From Picochlorum sp. 'celeri' (Eukaryota; Chlorophyta; Trebouxiophyceae), in assembly GCA_010909725.1 (NCBI GenBank), contig JAACMV010000015.1, positions 744,001 to 808,000 of the forward strand: DNA of 64,000 nt, read 5' to 3'. Below the pieces are notes generated by a model, which was not told the origin of the DNA, did no database searches, and worked only from the letters and a program-made list of their open reading frames with translations. Position 1 is the first letter of the stretch, and each line of letters begins with the position of its first letter. The position numbers and the translations under genes are program-made. Below are positions 9,104 to 20,091 of the stretch, one piece after another.

Positions 9104-11171
9104 ATGATGTCGACTCGGTGCGTCTGAGTGGTTTTCGGTATGATTTATTAAGGATTAAAAATCAGTGACATGTCCTCTTGTGCGGATTTGGCATGCATAC
9201 GGGAGACCTCGGGGCGGGGGAACCAAGACAGCGTGGCCTCGTCACGCGCTTCTCTCGTCGCATAGGGATATGAATGATGGTTTTTGAAAGAGAAATTACA
9301 GAAATAAAAAACCCATCTTTCATTTGCACGAGTTTCGCGAGCACGTGTTGGAAGTCGAGGTCGGTCTGTGCCCTTGCGTGGGACGGCGACGGGTGTCAGT
9401 GGGTTGTTTGTTGCGCTCTGATGATTGATTGATCTTTTTTGATACTTGTAGGAGGCATCTCTGGTACCGATTGAAAGATACGATATTTTCTAGCCGTGCT
9501 GTGTTGGATTTGATCCGAGAAAAGAGTTTATATTGTGACACGTCAAAGACAGGCTGCCCTCGTGTTCTGAATCAAAGCTTCACCATGAATACGATTGCTC
9601 GAGGATTGTCGTTGCATACTAGTGTTTCAGAGAGAAAGATGATTGGGGTATCGGCTATTGCTCCGAGGTATCACCAGGTGTTGACGGCATCAGCGTCAGC
9701 AGGAGGATCTTCAGCAGAGACATCATCGGCGTCTTCTTCAGACCATGGTGGTGGCAAGGATTCGTCGATGGGGTCCATGAGGCGGAAGCATAAAGAATTG
9801 TTGGAGATCAAGGGAGTTGGTCCTGTCAATGCAAATTTGTTGCTGAGGAAGAGGATCACATCAATTGACCATTTGCAAGAGATATACCATCAGATTTGCA
9901 AGCAAGATACAAAGGAATTCCAGGAATTTCTCCACAATGTGGTTGGTTTTAGAAATTCTGCGCATAGTAGGAGTGTGGCAGATTATTTGGACAATTTGGA
10001 ATGGGTCCCACAGCCTGCGCGGGTCAAGTTGGCAGTTGAGGGTAACATTGGGGCAGGCAAGAGCACCTTTTTGGATGTGCTTTGTGATGGGACGTTGGAG
10101 TTGCAGGATATAATTGAAATTGTGCCTGAACCTGTGGAAGAATGGCAAAAAGTAGAAACTGGAGAGCATTCTCCTGTGAATCTGCTGGATCAATTCTACA
10201 AGGATCCTAAAAGGTATGCGTATGCATTCCAGCATTATGTTTTGCTGACAAGAATGCAGAAAGACAGAAAAGCTCGATCTTCGAATAAGCCACTACAGAT
10301 ACTCGAGCGATCTATATTTTCAGACAGGATGGTGTTTGTCCGTGCCATGCATGAGGCAGGCTTTCTGGGGGACTTGGAGCTTTCAATATATGATTCATGG
10401 TTCTCCATGCAAATTGGACAGGACCGTGCCCTGACTCCAGATGGATTTATTTATCTGAAGGCAAGGCCAGAGACTTGCATAAAAAGACTTCGGAACAGGA
10501 ATAGGAGCGAGGAAGCTGGCGTCGATGAGGCATATTTGGAGAATTTGCATGATAAACATGAGTCATGGCTCCATTTTGGCGCACGGCAGTTGAATCAGTA
10601 CATGGAAGACGAAGAAAGATATCGATTGATGCAAACTGTGTCTGCTCTGAAGAAGCATGATAGAGCAGGTCTTGATTTATCCCCTCAGCTGGCAGAGCAA
10701 TCATCTGATGGATTGAGTATTCGGATGGATGTCCCAGGCGTTGATGTGTTGGGCCAAGTGCCTCCAGATATTCGTGATAGTATCGTGTTTTTGGGAACTG
10801 GATCTGGTTCTAGGGGTGAAGGGGCTGTCGATGCAGCGTTATCTGGTGTTCCTGCATTGGTTCTTGATCACGAGCAGGAGGATATCTTGTATGATAGAGA
10901 TGCTCGGCAGGACTATGCCAGCAAAGTCATGGCATTTTCCAACTACGTCAACTCTGTACGAACGTCAAGACAAAGAATTGACGTGGAAAATACCGTGAGA
11001 GCCGACGAAGCAGCAAAACTGAGGGAGCTCATGTCAGAGTATAAGAAGATTAGAGAGCGTCACAAACGCGACAATCGAGTACTGGAAGGAAACCTCTCTC
11101 AAATTGAAGTTGCATTGCAGAGGCTCGAAAGCGATGGTAGATTTGGAAAGGATGTCGATTTGCTCCTTTGA
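9104..11171 (+). CDS. dNK: Deoxynucleoside kinase, organelle-targeted, with N-terminal HhH-like module
   Basis: The kinase core is clear: P-loop EGNIGAGKST, the LERSIFSDR motif (ERS type), and FIYLKARPETCIKRLRNRNRSEE (lid), as in plant dNK and the dCK/dGK family that phosphorylates deoxynucleosides for dNTP salvage. Before the kinase lies LEIKGVGPVNANLLLRKRI, which reads as a helix-hairpin-helix-like module, and after it a charged C-terminal helix. Two start models: ATG at 9585 (MNTIARGLSLHTSVSERK, 528 residues, single exon, good CACC context), or a 14-nt first exon at 9104-9117 spliced over 334 bp (GTGCGT...TTGTAG) to 9452, giving 577 residues with a basic presequence. Both begin with targeting-like sequence. 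A TGTAA lies at 11283-11287. Confidence 0.85.
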
Positions 11172-11370
11172 TCACCAGGACCTCTCATTAACGCTGTATA
11201 TTGTACGAAGAAGAATGCTCAGAATATTTCATATGTATGATAACGACCTTGTTTTAGATTTATATATGATGGAGACTTGATTTGTAACAGACATGACGTA
11301 TGAACCTGGAATCAAAATGGATCAGGTCAGAAAACTGCACGGAAAGCCAGAGTTGCGGCAAAAAGGACGG

Positions 11371-12264
11371 CTATACTGTTAAAAGATGTATCAGCACCAG
11401 AGCCTGGTTGACGCTTTCAGGCCTGCACTCCTCAGTCAGGCAACTAGCATCGTTGGTCATGGTGCCCAATGTTAATTTTTCTTCACAGCACGATCTACAG
11501 TTGTCTGGGCCAGTGGTGATGCACTGGGATCCCACAAGCATCTGCTCTGGCTTGCACTCATCAGTGGAGCAGCTTGGGTCGTCATTCATTGTTCCCTTGC
11601 TCTGCTTCTCCTCGCAGCATGCCTGGCAGTTGTCTGGGCCAGTGGTGGCGCACTGGGATCCCACAAGCATCTGCTCTGGCTTGCATTCATCAGTGGAGCA
11701 GCTTGGGTCATCATTCATGGTTCCCTTGCTCTGCTTCTCCTCACAGCATGCCTGGCAGTTGTCTGGGCCAGTGGTGACGCATTGGGATCCCACAATCTTC
11801 TCCTCTGGCTTGCACTCATCAGTGGAGCAGCTTGGGTCATCGTTCATGGTTCCCTTGCTCTGCTTCTCCTCACAGCATGCCTGGCAATTGTTTGGTCCAG
11901 TGGTGACGCATTGGGATCCCACAATCTTCTCCTCTGGCTTGCACTCATCAGTGGAGCAACTTGGGTCATCGTTCATGGTTCCCTTGCTCTGCTTCTCCTC
12001 ACAGCATGCCTGGCAATTGTTTGGTCCAGTGGTGATGCACTGGGATCCAACAATTTTCTCTTCTGGCTTGCACTCATCAGTGGAGCAGCTTGGGTCGTCA
12101 TTCATGGTTCCCTTGCTCTGCTTCTCCTCACAGCATGCTTGGCAGTTGTCTGGGCCAGTGGTGGCACATTGGGTGCCGACAGCTGGAGGCTGACCGAGCA
12201 GTTGAGCTCTCGATATGGGAGCAAGGCAAATCAGCCCGACAAGAAGCAAAAGTAGACACCTCAT
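11371..12264 (-). CDS. Secreted cysteine-rich protein with six tandem 43-residue repeats
   Basis: A 297-residue protein from ATG 12264. Residues 1-20 (MRCLLLLLVGLICLAPISRA) are a clear signal peptide. Six tandem units follow from residue 29, each with six cysteines spaced C-x7-C-x2-CC-x14-C-x4-C, for example QCVTTGPNNCQACCEE followed by MNDDPSCSTDECKPE. Units 1-5 are nearly identical in protein and DNA; unit 6 is diverged. Six cysteines per unit suggest three disulfides per module and an extracellular or vacuolar location. I recognise no named family; the pattern is only loosely like small disulfide-rich modules. The tail after unit 6 (ALVLIHLLTV) is short and hydrophobic. Single exon. Function unknown. 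Confidence 0.82.
   Translation of the reverse strand: MRCLLLLLVGLICLAPISRAQLLGQPPAVGTQCATTGPDNCQACCEEKQSKGTMNDDPSCSTDECKPEEKIVGSQCITTGPNNCQACCEEKQSKGTMNDDPSCSTDECKPEEKIVGSQCVTTGPNNCQACCEEKQSKGTMNDDPSCSTDECKPEEKIVGSQCVTTGPDNCQACCEEKQSKGTMNDDPSCSTDECKPEQMLVGSQCATTGPDNCQACCEEKQSKGTMNDDPSCSTDECKPEQMLVGSQCITTGPDNCRSCCEEKLTLGTMTNDASCLTEECRPESVNQALVLIHLLTV
11407..12180 (-). repeat. Six 129-bp tandem coding repeats
   Basis: Direct tandem repeats with a period of 129 bp (43 codons) inside the cysteine-rich gene. Copies differ by only a few bases except the last (3') one. The near identity at silent positions suggests recent duplication or gene conversion between copies. Confidence 0.85.
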
Positions 12265-12612
12265 CAAAACTCACAATGATTATGTTTGTAAAACCCAGGT
12301 TTCAAAGAGCCAGTTAACCAAGTAAGTAATCCAGCGAAAGAAAGATCGCGTCACGTAACAACGAACGTGTCACAAGAACTTCTGTGCGTATCTGGCCGCA
12401 AAAAGGGTATACGATGGACAAGTAAAAATCTTTCTGGTATTATGCATATAAACTACCCGATGCGATGACGGCATCCATTGATCCGTAATCGAATCCCGAA
12501 TTCAATCCACACAGATCCTCACGCGGCCCATCGCGATGGGCACATCTTCTAACCCCCGTGCTGGGGCACAAATTATCTACAACCATGATCTTTACAACCT
12601 GCTGCCTTCGCC
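12265..12612. other. Intergenic region upstream of the cysteine-rich gene
   Basis: About 348 bp between the cysteine-rich gene start and the NMNAT stop, both on the minus strand. It should contain the cysteine-rich promoter and the NMNAT 3' UTR. A perfect 16-bp palindrome GCCCATCGCGATGGGC sits at 12526-12541 and a small CCCC/GGGG hairpin near 12555-12567. No gene is visible. Confidence 0.4.
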
Positions 12613-13545
12613 TCATGTATACAGTCCATTATCTTTGATATATTTTACCACAGCGGGATGAACAACGCCATCAGTCGGGGACTCCCCCCGCCGCACCTGC
12701 CCCCTCACACCCGTCGAACTGACCCCCTGCAGTGCCTCGTCACCATTCTCAACAACCACAACAGCATCTCGATACTTGTGCAAAAGTGTGCCTTGCTTAT
12801 CAAGCACGTTCTCTATACACACCCCGGATCGAACAACGCACGCAACTCCATGGTCACATAGGAGCTTTTCCAATAACTCTTGGTCCCACACATCTGGCTT
12901 TGCCATGGACTCTACAACATCACCACCACAGACCAAGACTGTCCTCGGAATCTCAACCATTTGGCCTTCATCCGCCCGAAACGCCTGTTTCAACCGCCTA
13001 TCAATAGATTCTAAAACGTACAACGTCCGAGTGTACCCATCTTGTGATACCTCCCAAGGGTCGGTCATGATGAAGTCAGAACTCTCCGATGCCAGGTGGC
13101 ACATGGCCAGCCTATGCTCCCCAGAAATCAACGACTCCTTCCCATATGCATCATGCACAGGCGACATGTACGCTCCATATACATCTATTCCTCGTCGCAT
13201 ATACTCGTCTCGAACAAGCTCAAGCACACGCATATGAGCAACAGTTGGCGGATTAAAACTCCCACATGACACCAACACCACGGGTTGCTGCTCTCTCCTG
13301 TTTTGATGACACGACAGCTTATCCGTCGGTATCCCCATCTTCCCATCGTTGCTTGCCAAAGATACTAGACCATATGAAGAAGAGAGAGAAGGGCGAGAGG
13401 AAGCATGCTCGTGGGTTTTGGTACGTGCAGCCTCACAACACACAACAGCAGAGGGAGTAGGCGAAGAGTCCACGTATGCCATCCCCAATCCAACCCACCC
13501 CAGTCCAATCATCCCTACAGGATGCATACGAAGTATTTTAAACAT
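12613..13545 (-). CDS. NMNAT: Nicotinamide/nicotinate mononucleotide adenylyltransferase
   Basis: A 310-residue enzyme that joins ATP and NMN (or NaMN) to form NAD (or NaAD). The nucleotidyltransferase motif VSCGSFNPPTVAHMR begins near residue 90 (GSFNPPT-x-x-H), SGEHRLAMCHLA follows, VLVCGGDVVESM is the central GGD element, and STGVRGQVRRG is the C-terminal (S/T)-x-x-R motif that contacts phosphate. The first 85 residues are an extension beyond the catalytic core (usual core about 230 residues), starting MFKILRMHPVGMIGLGW, hydrophobic then Ser-rich, so organelle targeting or a membrane-anchoring role is possible. Start chosen at ATG 13545; ATG 13527 is an alternative. Single exon, divergent from Hsp70 with about 174 bp between. 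Confidence 0.92.
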   Translation of the reverse strand: MFKILRMHPVGMIGLGWVGLGMAYVDSSPTPSAVVCCEAARTKTHEHASSRPSLSSSYGLVSLASNDGKMGIPTDKLSCHQNRREQQPVVLVSCGSFNPPTVAHMRVLELVRDEYMRRGIDVYGAYMSPVHDAYGKESLISGEHRLAMCHLASESSDFIMTDPWEVSQDGYTRTLYVLESIDRRLKQAFRADEGQMVEIPRTVLVCGGDVVESMAKPDVWDQELLEKLLCDHGVACVVRSGVCIENVLDKQGTLLHKYRDAVVVVENGDEALQGVSSTGVRGQVRRGESPTDGVVHPAVVKYIKDNGLYT

Positions 13546-13719
13546 ACTCGGAACAGTCAATTGGAAATGCGTACGTGAGAGCTGCCTAAGATGGATGAAA
13601 TCTTGATTGGTGCTGAGGCGCCCAATTCCATGCCTACAGCATGGTCATGGAACTATGTATTCCGATTGCTCTCCAACCTACAGAATATCAATTTGTATCT
13701 TCAAACACGTTGAGTATCG

Positions 13720-15947
13720 ATGTTGGCACGCGCTGGTAGACAGGTTTGCCGTCGTGCTCTCCAGGCGATCGATGGAGGCTTTGGGGTGCGAATTGAGTGA
13801 ATTTGTCTCGATCTGGCAATCAACTGATGGCTTACTCGGTCTATGATTAAAATCTATTTGTAGGGTGTGATTGGAAATGACCTGAGAGCATTTGGGTGCG
13901 TGGCGTGGCATCTCTTGTGTTGGATGAGATTGTTCGAGAATGTTCGGTGATGATCATGTGCGATGACAATGCCATCTATCTGATTGCAGGACGAGCCAGA
14001 GTCGAATGGCTGCTGGGAATGAGGTGATTGGTATCGATTTGGGGACGACCAACTCGTGTGTGGCTGTTATGGAGGGAAAGGTATGGTATTGGCATGTGAA
14101 TCATGTTTATTTGGATGTGTATCGCATTACCGTCTTGTCACTGTGTGCAGACAGCAAAGGTGATTGAGAATGCTGAAGGACAGAGGACGACACCGTCTGT
14201 CGTGGCGTTTACCGACAAGGGAGAGCGTTTGGTTGGGTTGCCAGCAAAGCGACAGGCTGTTACAAACCCAAGCAATACTGTGTATGCGACGAAGAGGTTG
14301 ATTGGCCGTACATTCGATGAAGATGAGGTTCAGAAAGAAGTTAAGATGGTTCCATACAAGATTACGCGAGCTGATAATGGGGATGCGTGGGTTGAGGCTG
14401 GTGGGCAGAAGTATAGTCCCTCACAAATTGGAGCTTTTACCCTGATGAAGATGAAAGAGACTGCTGAGAGATATCTAGGCCGTTCAGTTTCTCAAGCTGT
14501 GGTTACTGTTCCTGCGTATTTCAATGATCATCAGAGGCAGGCTACCAAGGATGCTGGAAGAATTGCAGGGTTGGATGTGCTCCGTATCATCAATGAGCCA
14601 ACAGCAGCAGCGCTGTGCTATGGATCAGATAAGAAGGAGGGTCTTGTAGCAGTGTATGATCTTGGAGGAGGAACCTTTGATATTTCAATTTTGGAGATTT
14701 CAGGAGGTGTGTTTGAGGTCAAAGCCACCAATGGAGACACATTCCTTGGAGGAGAGGATTTCGATAACACACTCCTCAAGCATATTGTGGAAGAGTTTAA
14801 GAAAGACCAAGGCATTGATTTGACTGAAGATAAACTTGCTGTGCAGCGTCTTCGTGAGGCCGCAGAAAAAGCCAAGTGTGAGTTGTCATCTTCCAGTCAG
14901 ACAGAGATCAACTTGCCATTCATTACTGCTGATGCATCTGGTGCTAAGCATCTCCAGATGACTTTGACTCGTGGAAAGCTGGAGACTCTGGTCAAGCCAC
15001 TCTTGGATCGCACGGTGAATCCATGTAAAAATTGCATGAAGGATGCTGGCGTTCAGCCAGCTGATATTGCAGAGGTATTGCTGGTGGGAGGAATGACTCG
15101 CATGCCAAAGGTCCATGAAATTGTCAAGGATATCTTCAAGAAGGATCCAAACAGATCAATGAACCCTGATGAAGTTGTCGCTATGGGCGCTGCTATTCAG
15201 GGAGGTGTACTCCGTGGAGATGTGAAGGATATTCTCTTGCTTGATGTGACCCCATTGTCGCTCGGTATTGAGACATTGGGTGGCGTCATGACCAAGTTGA
15301 TTCCTCGCAACACAACCATTCCAACCAAGAAATCGCAGGTGTTCTCTACAGCCGCTGATAACCAGACTCAAGTCGGAATCAAGGTGTTCCAGGGTGAGCG
15401 CGAAATGGCTGCAGATAACAACCCACTCGGTCAGTTTGACTTGGTAGGGTTGCCACCAGCCCCACGCGGTGTCCCTCAGATTGAGGTTACATTTGACATT
15501 GATGCAAATGGTATCGTTCATGTGTCTGCCAAAGATAAGTCCACTGGAAAGGAACAAAGCATCACCATTCAGTCATCTGGCGGTCTCTCAGAGACACAGA
15601 TTGAGCAAATGGTGAGCGATGCAGAAACCTATGCAGAAAAGGACAAGGAGCGCAAGGCAGCCATCGATGCCCGCAACGATGCAGATGCGTTGATCTATTC
15701 TACTGAAAAATCAGTGGAGGAATACAAGGACAAGTTGCCTCAGGATGTGGTTGACGCTATCAATGGTGCCATTGGTGAGCTTAGAGGTGCCATGGAGCAC
15801 GATGATGCCGAAGACATCAAGGCAAAGACATCGGCATTGCAGCAAGCAGCCATGAAGATTGGTGAGTCTCTCTCTGGCAAGGCAAGTGAGGAGAATAAGG
15901 AGAATGTTGAGGATGCAGAGGTGAAGGACAAGGACAACAAAGAATAG
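13720..15947 (+). CDS. Mitochondrial Hsp70 (DnaK type)
   Basis: A chaperone of the alpha-proteobacterial DnaK class, acting in import and folding in the mitochondrial matrix. Exon 3 (14151-15947) holds most of the protein. Exon 2 (14000-14080) encodes [19 protein letters not shown] and ends GK; intron 14081-14150 (GTATGG...GTGCAG). A proposed exon 1 at 13720-13785 encodes [20 protein letters not shown], an Arg-rich presequence, joined over 214 bp (GTGCGA...GAGCCAG); this gives about 647 residues, the normal length. If exon 1 is wrong the start is ATG 14006. Motifs: [18 protein letters not shown], and a substrate domain followed by a charged tail without EEVD or KDEL. TGTAA lies at 16010-16014. 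Confidence 0.93.
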
Positions 15948-16009
15948 AAACATCTACATCAGGATGACCCACATGGGTGGGTCAACCCATCTGATAGATT
16001 GATCCATCA

Positions 16010-16014
16010 TGTAA
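16010..16014 (+). terminator. TGTAA polyadenylation signal for Hsp70
   Basis: TGTAA lies 63 bases past the Hsp70 stop, within the range seen for other genes in this window. Confidence 0.55.
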
Positions 16015-16208
16015 CATGGGAACGCATTATCCATTTAAATTGAAATATATATGCAAATTGTAGTTAGCATTGGGATGAATCTAGAGTATTGGAGTTGTTT
16101 CGATAGAAGCGCGTTATTTCCGAGATCACGATCTTGAACAACCTTGGTACAGTTGAAACACTCTGATATCCCAGAGAAGCAAAGATACTGTATTTATAGT
16201 TTATAAGA

Positions 16209-19200
16209 ATGACTCAAGTGGACCCTGTGGTGGCAGAGCGTCGTATTCTGATTCAGTACATCCTTCAGGTATGTTGTTTCGGTGGGTAGAGCAGCGTATA
16301 GGCACGACGTCACCCGCTTGCTTGAGGAATCGGAGGGCATTTCCTCGACATAGACTGCTTGGTATCAGTACATGATGTGGATGGGTGTGGTTGTGCAGGA
16401 AAAGGTTGACCAGGGCGTTGAGATTCTGTTGCCAGTTGGGTGTAATTCATTTGATGATTGGCTCCTTGATGCCTTGGATGTGGAAAAGCTTATCGACTTT
16501 GTCAAGACGAGGAAGAAGATTGATTTGATTGATATATGTGATCCTGAGAATGCGAGGCCTGTGTCACGGAGGACGTCAGTGAATACTGTTGTTGATGCTA
16601 CTGATGATGGAGGCATGGATGTAGGGGCCATGTCCCTGCCTCGTCTGGGGATATCGTATTTGAGTTCGCAAATGGATGATCAGAACTTGAGGGATATTGC
16701 ATTTGAAATATTCATTGATTGCTGTGGGAAGTCGGCATCTTCTGATGTGCTTCAAAGTGTGAGGGGCCAGTTGGAAATCAGTGAAAAGAGGGGTCAGAAT
16801 TTGAAGGACGTACTGGCCAAGGTTCGAAAGAAGGACAAGACACCATTATCTACTATTGAGTCTCATCTTCGATTGCTTGGGCTTGTATCTCCATCGAATT
16901 TTGAGAATTTTAGATCATATATGGCATGGAGAGATGCGACGTGCACATTGATTCAGTTGACTCTCATCCACAATGTGCAAACGTCATGGAATACCGACGA
17001 TTCCTCAAATGCGCATTATTTAATTGCTGTTATGAAGGGTGGTTTTAGAAGGCTTGATGCAAGGGATGCTGACGATTATGATGAGAGGGAAATGCAAGAG
17101 GCTGTTGCTGCTGTCACCTCGGTGTGCTCAGAGATTGCCTCGCGATGCCAGAAAGGTGCTGAGATTCCCTGGGACCTGAAAGCAGCGATTGCAGAGGTTT
17201 TATTACGTGGATCGTTTGATTCCCTGGATGAAGGATCGTTGATCGATGAGGTTGATGAACTTGATCAGTTGTTGAGGAAGAAGGTTTGGCCTCTTCTTGG
17301 AATATCACATGAGATTCATTCTGCACTGCAAGTTTGGGCGAATTATCGTCAGTTTTATATTTCCAAAGAACCCATGTTTCTGGAAAGGGCGTGCGAGATG
17401 GCTGGTATTGCGGGAAGTGCTGGTGAGGGTGAGACAAGGACAAGAGAGTCTGTTGTTTTAGTGGGAGAAATCATGGAGGGTATCCGGCGGGAATGCATCA
17501 GAGTGCTGGGCGATTACCATAATCTCTGTAGTAGTCCACGCGAAGTTTCATCCATCATTCAGCTGTTGGTGGCGATCAATAAGAGAACAAAAGAGCAGGG
17601 AAATCTTGCAGAAATACTGTCGTCATTAATCAAGTCATCTGTGACGGAGCAGTATGAAAGAAAAGCCGCTGAAATCGGCAATCATGCTGCGTCGGAGCAA
17701 GATCAGGTTGCTTTGCTTGCAACTGAATGTCTTGAATTGCTTCGATCGGAATGCGAGGACTATAGTAGAATGCTGCAACATTACATCCCCAAATCTACAG
17801 GTATTGCAGCTGCAGCTTTGCACGAGTCGTATGGGGCAAGACTGCTGCCGTGGATTGTATCTATTCGATCTTTGGACAAGCGTGTGATTGAAATATTGAG
17901 TACCGCCATGGATCTCGAAGATCAGCTCTTGCTTGAGATGCAGCAGCATGGAATGGCTGCACCAGAATGGGGGGTGATTGATCGCATAACTCCACAATTA
18001 TATGAATGGACAAAGGGCCAGCTGAGAACATTACAAGAGTGGAATGATCGTATTATATCCAGTGAGACTTGGAAAAGTGTGTCGAATGCAAGAGGAGCAT
18101 GTGGAAGTTCTGTTGGAGAGATTTTGAAAGCTTCAACAGATGTGGTCGAGTCCCTTTTTATGATGGGCATTCCCATTCCCCCAGGAGTTGTCAGATGTAT
18201 GGTTGATGGTGTCGATGGGATCCTTCAGAAATACTGCGATAGCATCAGCGCACCATTGTTGTCTGTCGATGACATCATTCCTCCAGATCCTCCCTTGACA
18301 CGGTACAAGAAAGACATTGTGGATACAGCCCAGCAAATCGATCGTGGATCTGGTGATTCGCAAACCCCTCCTGGATCTGTTGAAAAATCTCCTAGCTCTA
18401 TGAAGAATATAACAGCAAAAGTTGGATCTGTCTTTACGTCTTCTTGGCTGCCAAACTTGACCAATGACCAGAAGCAACAAATCCTTGGAGTTCCATTCAG
18501 TTCTCTTGCCATTAGAGCAAACTCGCTGAGTAGAATTGCTGAAGGAATGATGAAGATGGGTGATATTGTTGTGCAAAAGTGGGAGTCTGGCCAACCAAAG
18601 AGCGCGAGTGCAAAACTTCACATGCAATCCATGGAGTGGGCCTCTGGCATGTTTCAAGGTGTCTTGGGCAAGGCAGCAAATGACGTTGACATTGTGTTAC
18701 ACTTTATTGCAATCAAGGTATGTTGATGTTTTGGTTTGTCGGAGATAAATTTAAACTCACCTATTTCTATATTCTTGCTGTTGCAGCTAATATGCGGGCA
18801 TCTTCGTGATCAAGTCTTTTCAAAGCTCTACAGATATAATGTCCAAGCACAACGAATCCACCCCATTCTGAGAGAGATTGATGCTTCTCTTGGGGACATG
18901 TGTGAAATCCTAAACGAGAGTCTGGCTGCTCGTTTGGCTGGACACTTTTGTAAAGCATTGAACATGGCTGTAACCCATGTTTTATTGGACGGAGGCCCAG
19001 TACGATGGTTCAGCATGAGCGATGTTCAGACGCTGCAAGAAGACATGGAGGCCATGGCGGGCATGTTCCACGCTGATGGAGATGGTCTTGACAAGGCATC
19101 CATAGAGAAACTTATGAAATCATCTCTTGAGACAGTCCATCTCATGGATATAGAAACTGGTAGACTTATTTCCATGCTGAAGGAGGCCAAAAAACGCCCC

Positions 19201-19365
19201 TTGGCATCTGACGGATCCCTCAACTCCGATCCAGAAGCCATCAAGAAAGTTTTATGCCATCGTAAAGACCATGCTGCCTCCAAATATCTCAAGAAAGAAT
19301 TCAAGATTCAGAAAAAGTTACCAAACATTATCACATCATCAATGAGCAAGAGTTTCTCAAAGTAG
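16209..19365 (+). CDS. MUN-domain protein, PATROL1/UNC-13-like
   Basis: Three exons: 16209-16268 (MTQVDPVVAERRILIQYILQ), 16399-18717 and 18787-19365, with introns of 130 bp (GTATGT...GTGCAG) and 69 bp (GTATGT...TTGCAG), both phase 0; 985 residues. The protein is mostly alpha-helical. The C-terminal segment HVLLDGGPVRWFSMSDVQTL followed by LQEDMEAMAGMF matches the conserved end of plant DUF810/MUN proteins such as PATROL1, which help tether exocytic vesicles and deliver plasma-membrane H+-ATPase. The MUN region spans roughly residues 250-850. The N-terminal DDWLLDALDVEKLIDFV is also conserved in the plant family. No C1 or C2 domain is present, as in plants and unlike animal UNC-13. Confidence 0.85.
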
Positions 19366-19368
19366 CTA

Positions 19369-20091
19369 TTATTCTCTTGGCAATCTACTGGAATCGTGCC
19401 CCATACTGTCCAACAATTTTTTGAAATCAAACTCATTTGGTCTATTATTGAATATATGTACAAACTCTCGTTTCGCTCCAAAATCAGTAAAATACTCGTG
19501 TGCATTCAGCATCAAGGACATTGCCTGAATCATATCCAATGCATGTGGCTGAATAATATCACCCCTCACAAGCACAATCTTGTGAGATTGAACAAGCTCA
19601 GTGTAATGAGTCATCACAAAGTGAGGAGTCGCAGCAGATCCATGGTGCTTGAATTCTTCCAATGAAGTAAACAATACCAAGGGTGTTTGACATTGGAGCG
19701 CAAATGTTTCAAAAGAATTAGGCCCTCGAAACACCGGCAGCACAAACATGGGTGTCAGAGCAGCAGTCTCACAAAACACATCGTATTTATGCGCAGGCAC
19801 AACCGTAGCAACTCTATTCTTGGCAGGATCTGCATGGTATTCCATCCATATATCCTTAACATGCTGGGCATCATGCCCCTCAATGTGCTCTCGTTTGAGC
19901 ACATCCCACAGACTCTTGCTACTAGGCAGAGACAAACCTGCCTGTCCAGGCATGATGATATGCTGTGCAGCAGTGCTATGAACTCCCCGTCCTGCGTAGA
20001 GTCCAAAAAGGTCTCTCCCAGACAATTCTGGGAAAAATGGCCTCCCGCGCGACAAGCACCCTTTCGCCCTTCTCAGGAAAATGGAACACAT
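19369..20091 (-). CDS. ATPAF1: ATP synthase F1 assembly factor, ATP11/ATPAF1
   Basis: A 240-residue protein from ATG 20091. The start MCSIFLRRAKGCLSRGR is a mitochondrial presequence. The ATP11 domain includes VKDIWMEYHADPAKNRVATV, FVLPVFRGPNSFETFALQCQ, and LINAHEYF-like LMLNAHEYFTDFG. ATP11 binds free F1 beta subunits in the matrix and prevents aggregation before alpha-beta hexamer assembly. Single exon. Its stop is only 3 bp from the stop of the convergent MUN gene, so the 3' UTRs overlap. Family assignment is based on the overall pattern and the IW-x-x-YH motif. Confidence 0.88.
   Translation of the reverse strand: MCSIFLRRAKGCLSRGRPFFPELSGRDLFGLYAGRGVHSTAAQHIIMPGQAGLSLPSSKSLWDVLKREHIEGHDAQHVKDIWMEYHADPAKNRVATVVPAHKYDVFCETAALTPMFVLPVFRGPNSFETFALQCQTPLVLFTSLEEFKHHGSAATPHFVMTHYTELVQSHKIVLVRGDIIQPHALDMIQAMSLMLNAHEYFTDFGAKREFVHIFNNRPNEFDFKKLLDSMGHDSSRLPRE

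Noticed and set aside
11300..12255. Long plus-strand open frames opposite the cysteine-rich gene
   Set aside because: They result from the 129-bp repeat being a multiple of three with no stops; their products are hydrophobic mirror images without a start context or family match.
12526..12541. Palindrome GCCCATCGCGATGGGC as a mobile-element end
   Set aside because: No partner copy, target duplication or transposase is seen; most likely a chance or protein-binding dyad.
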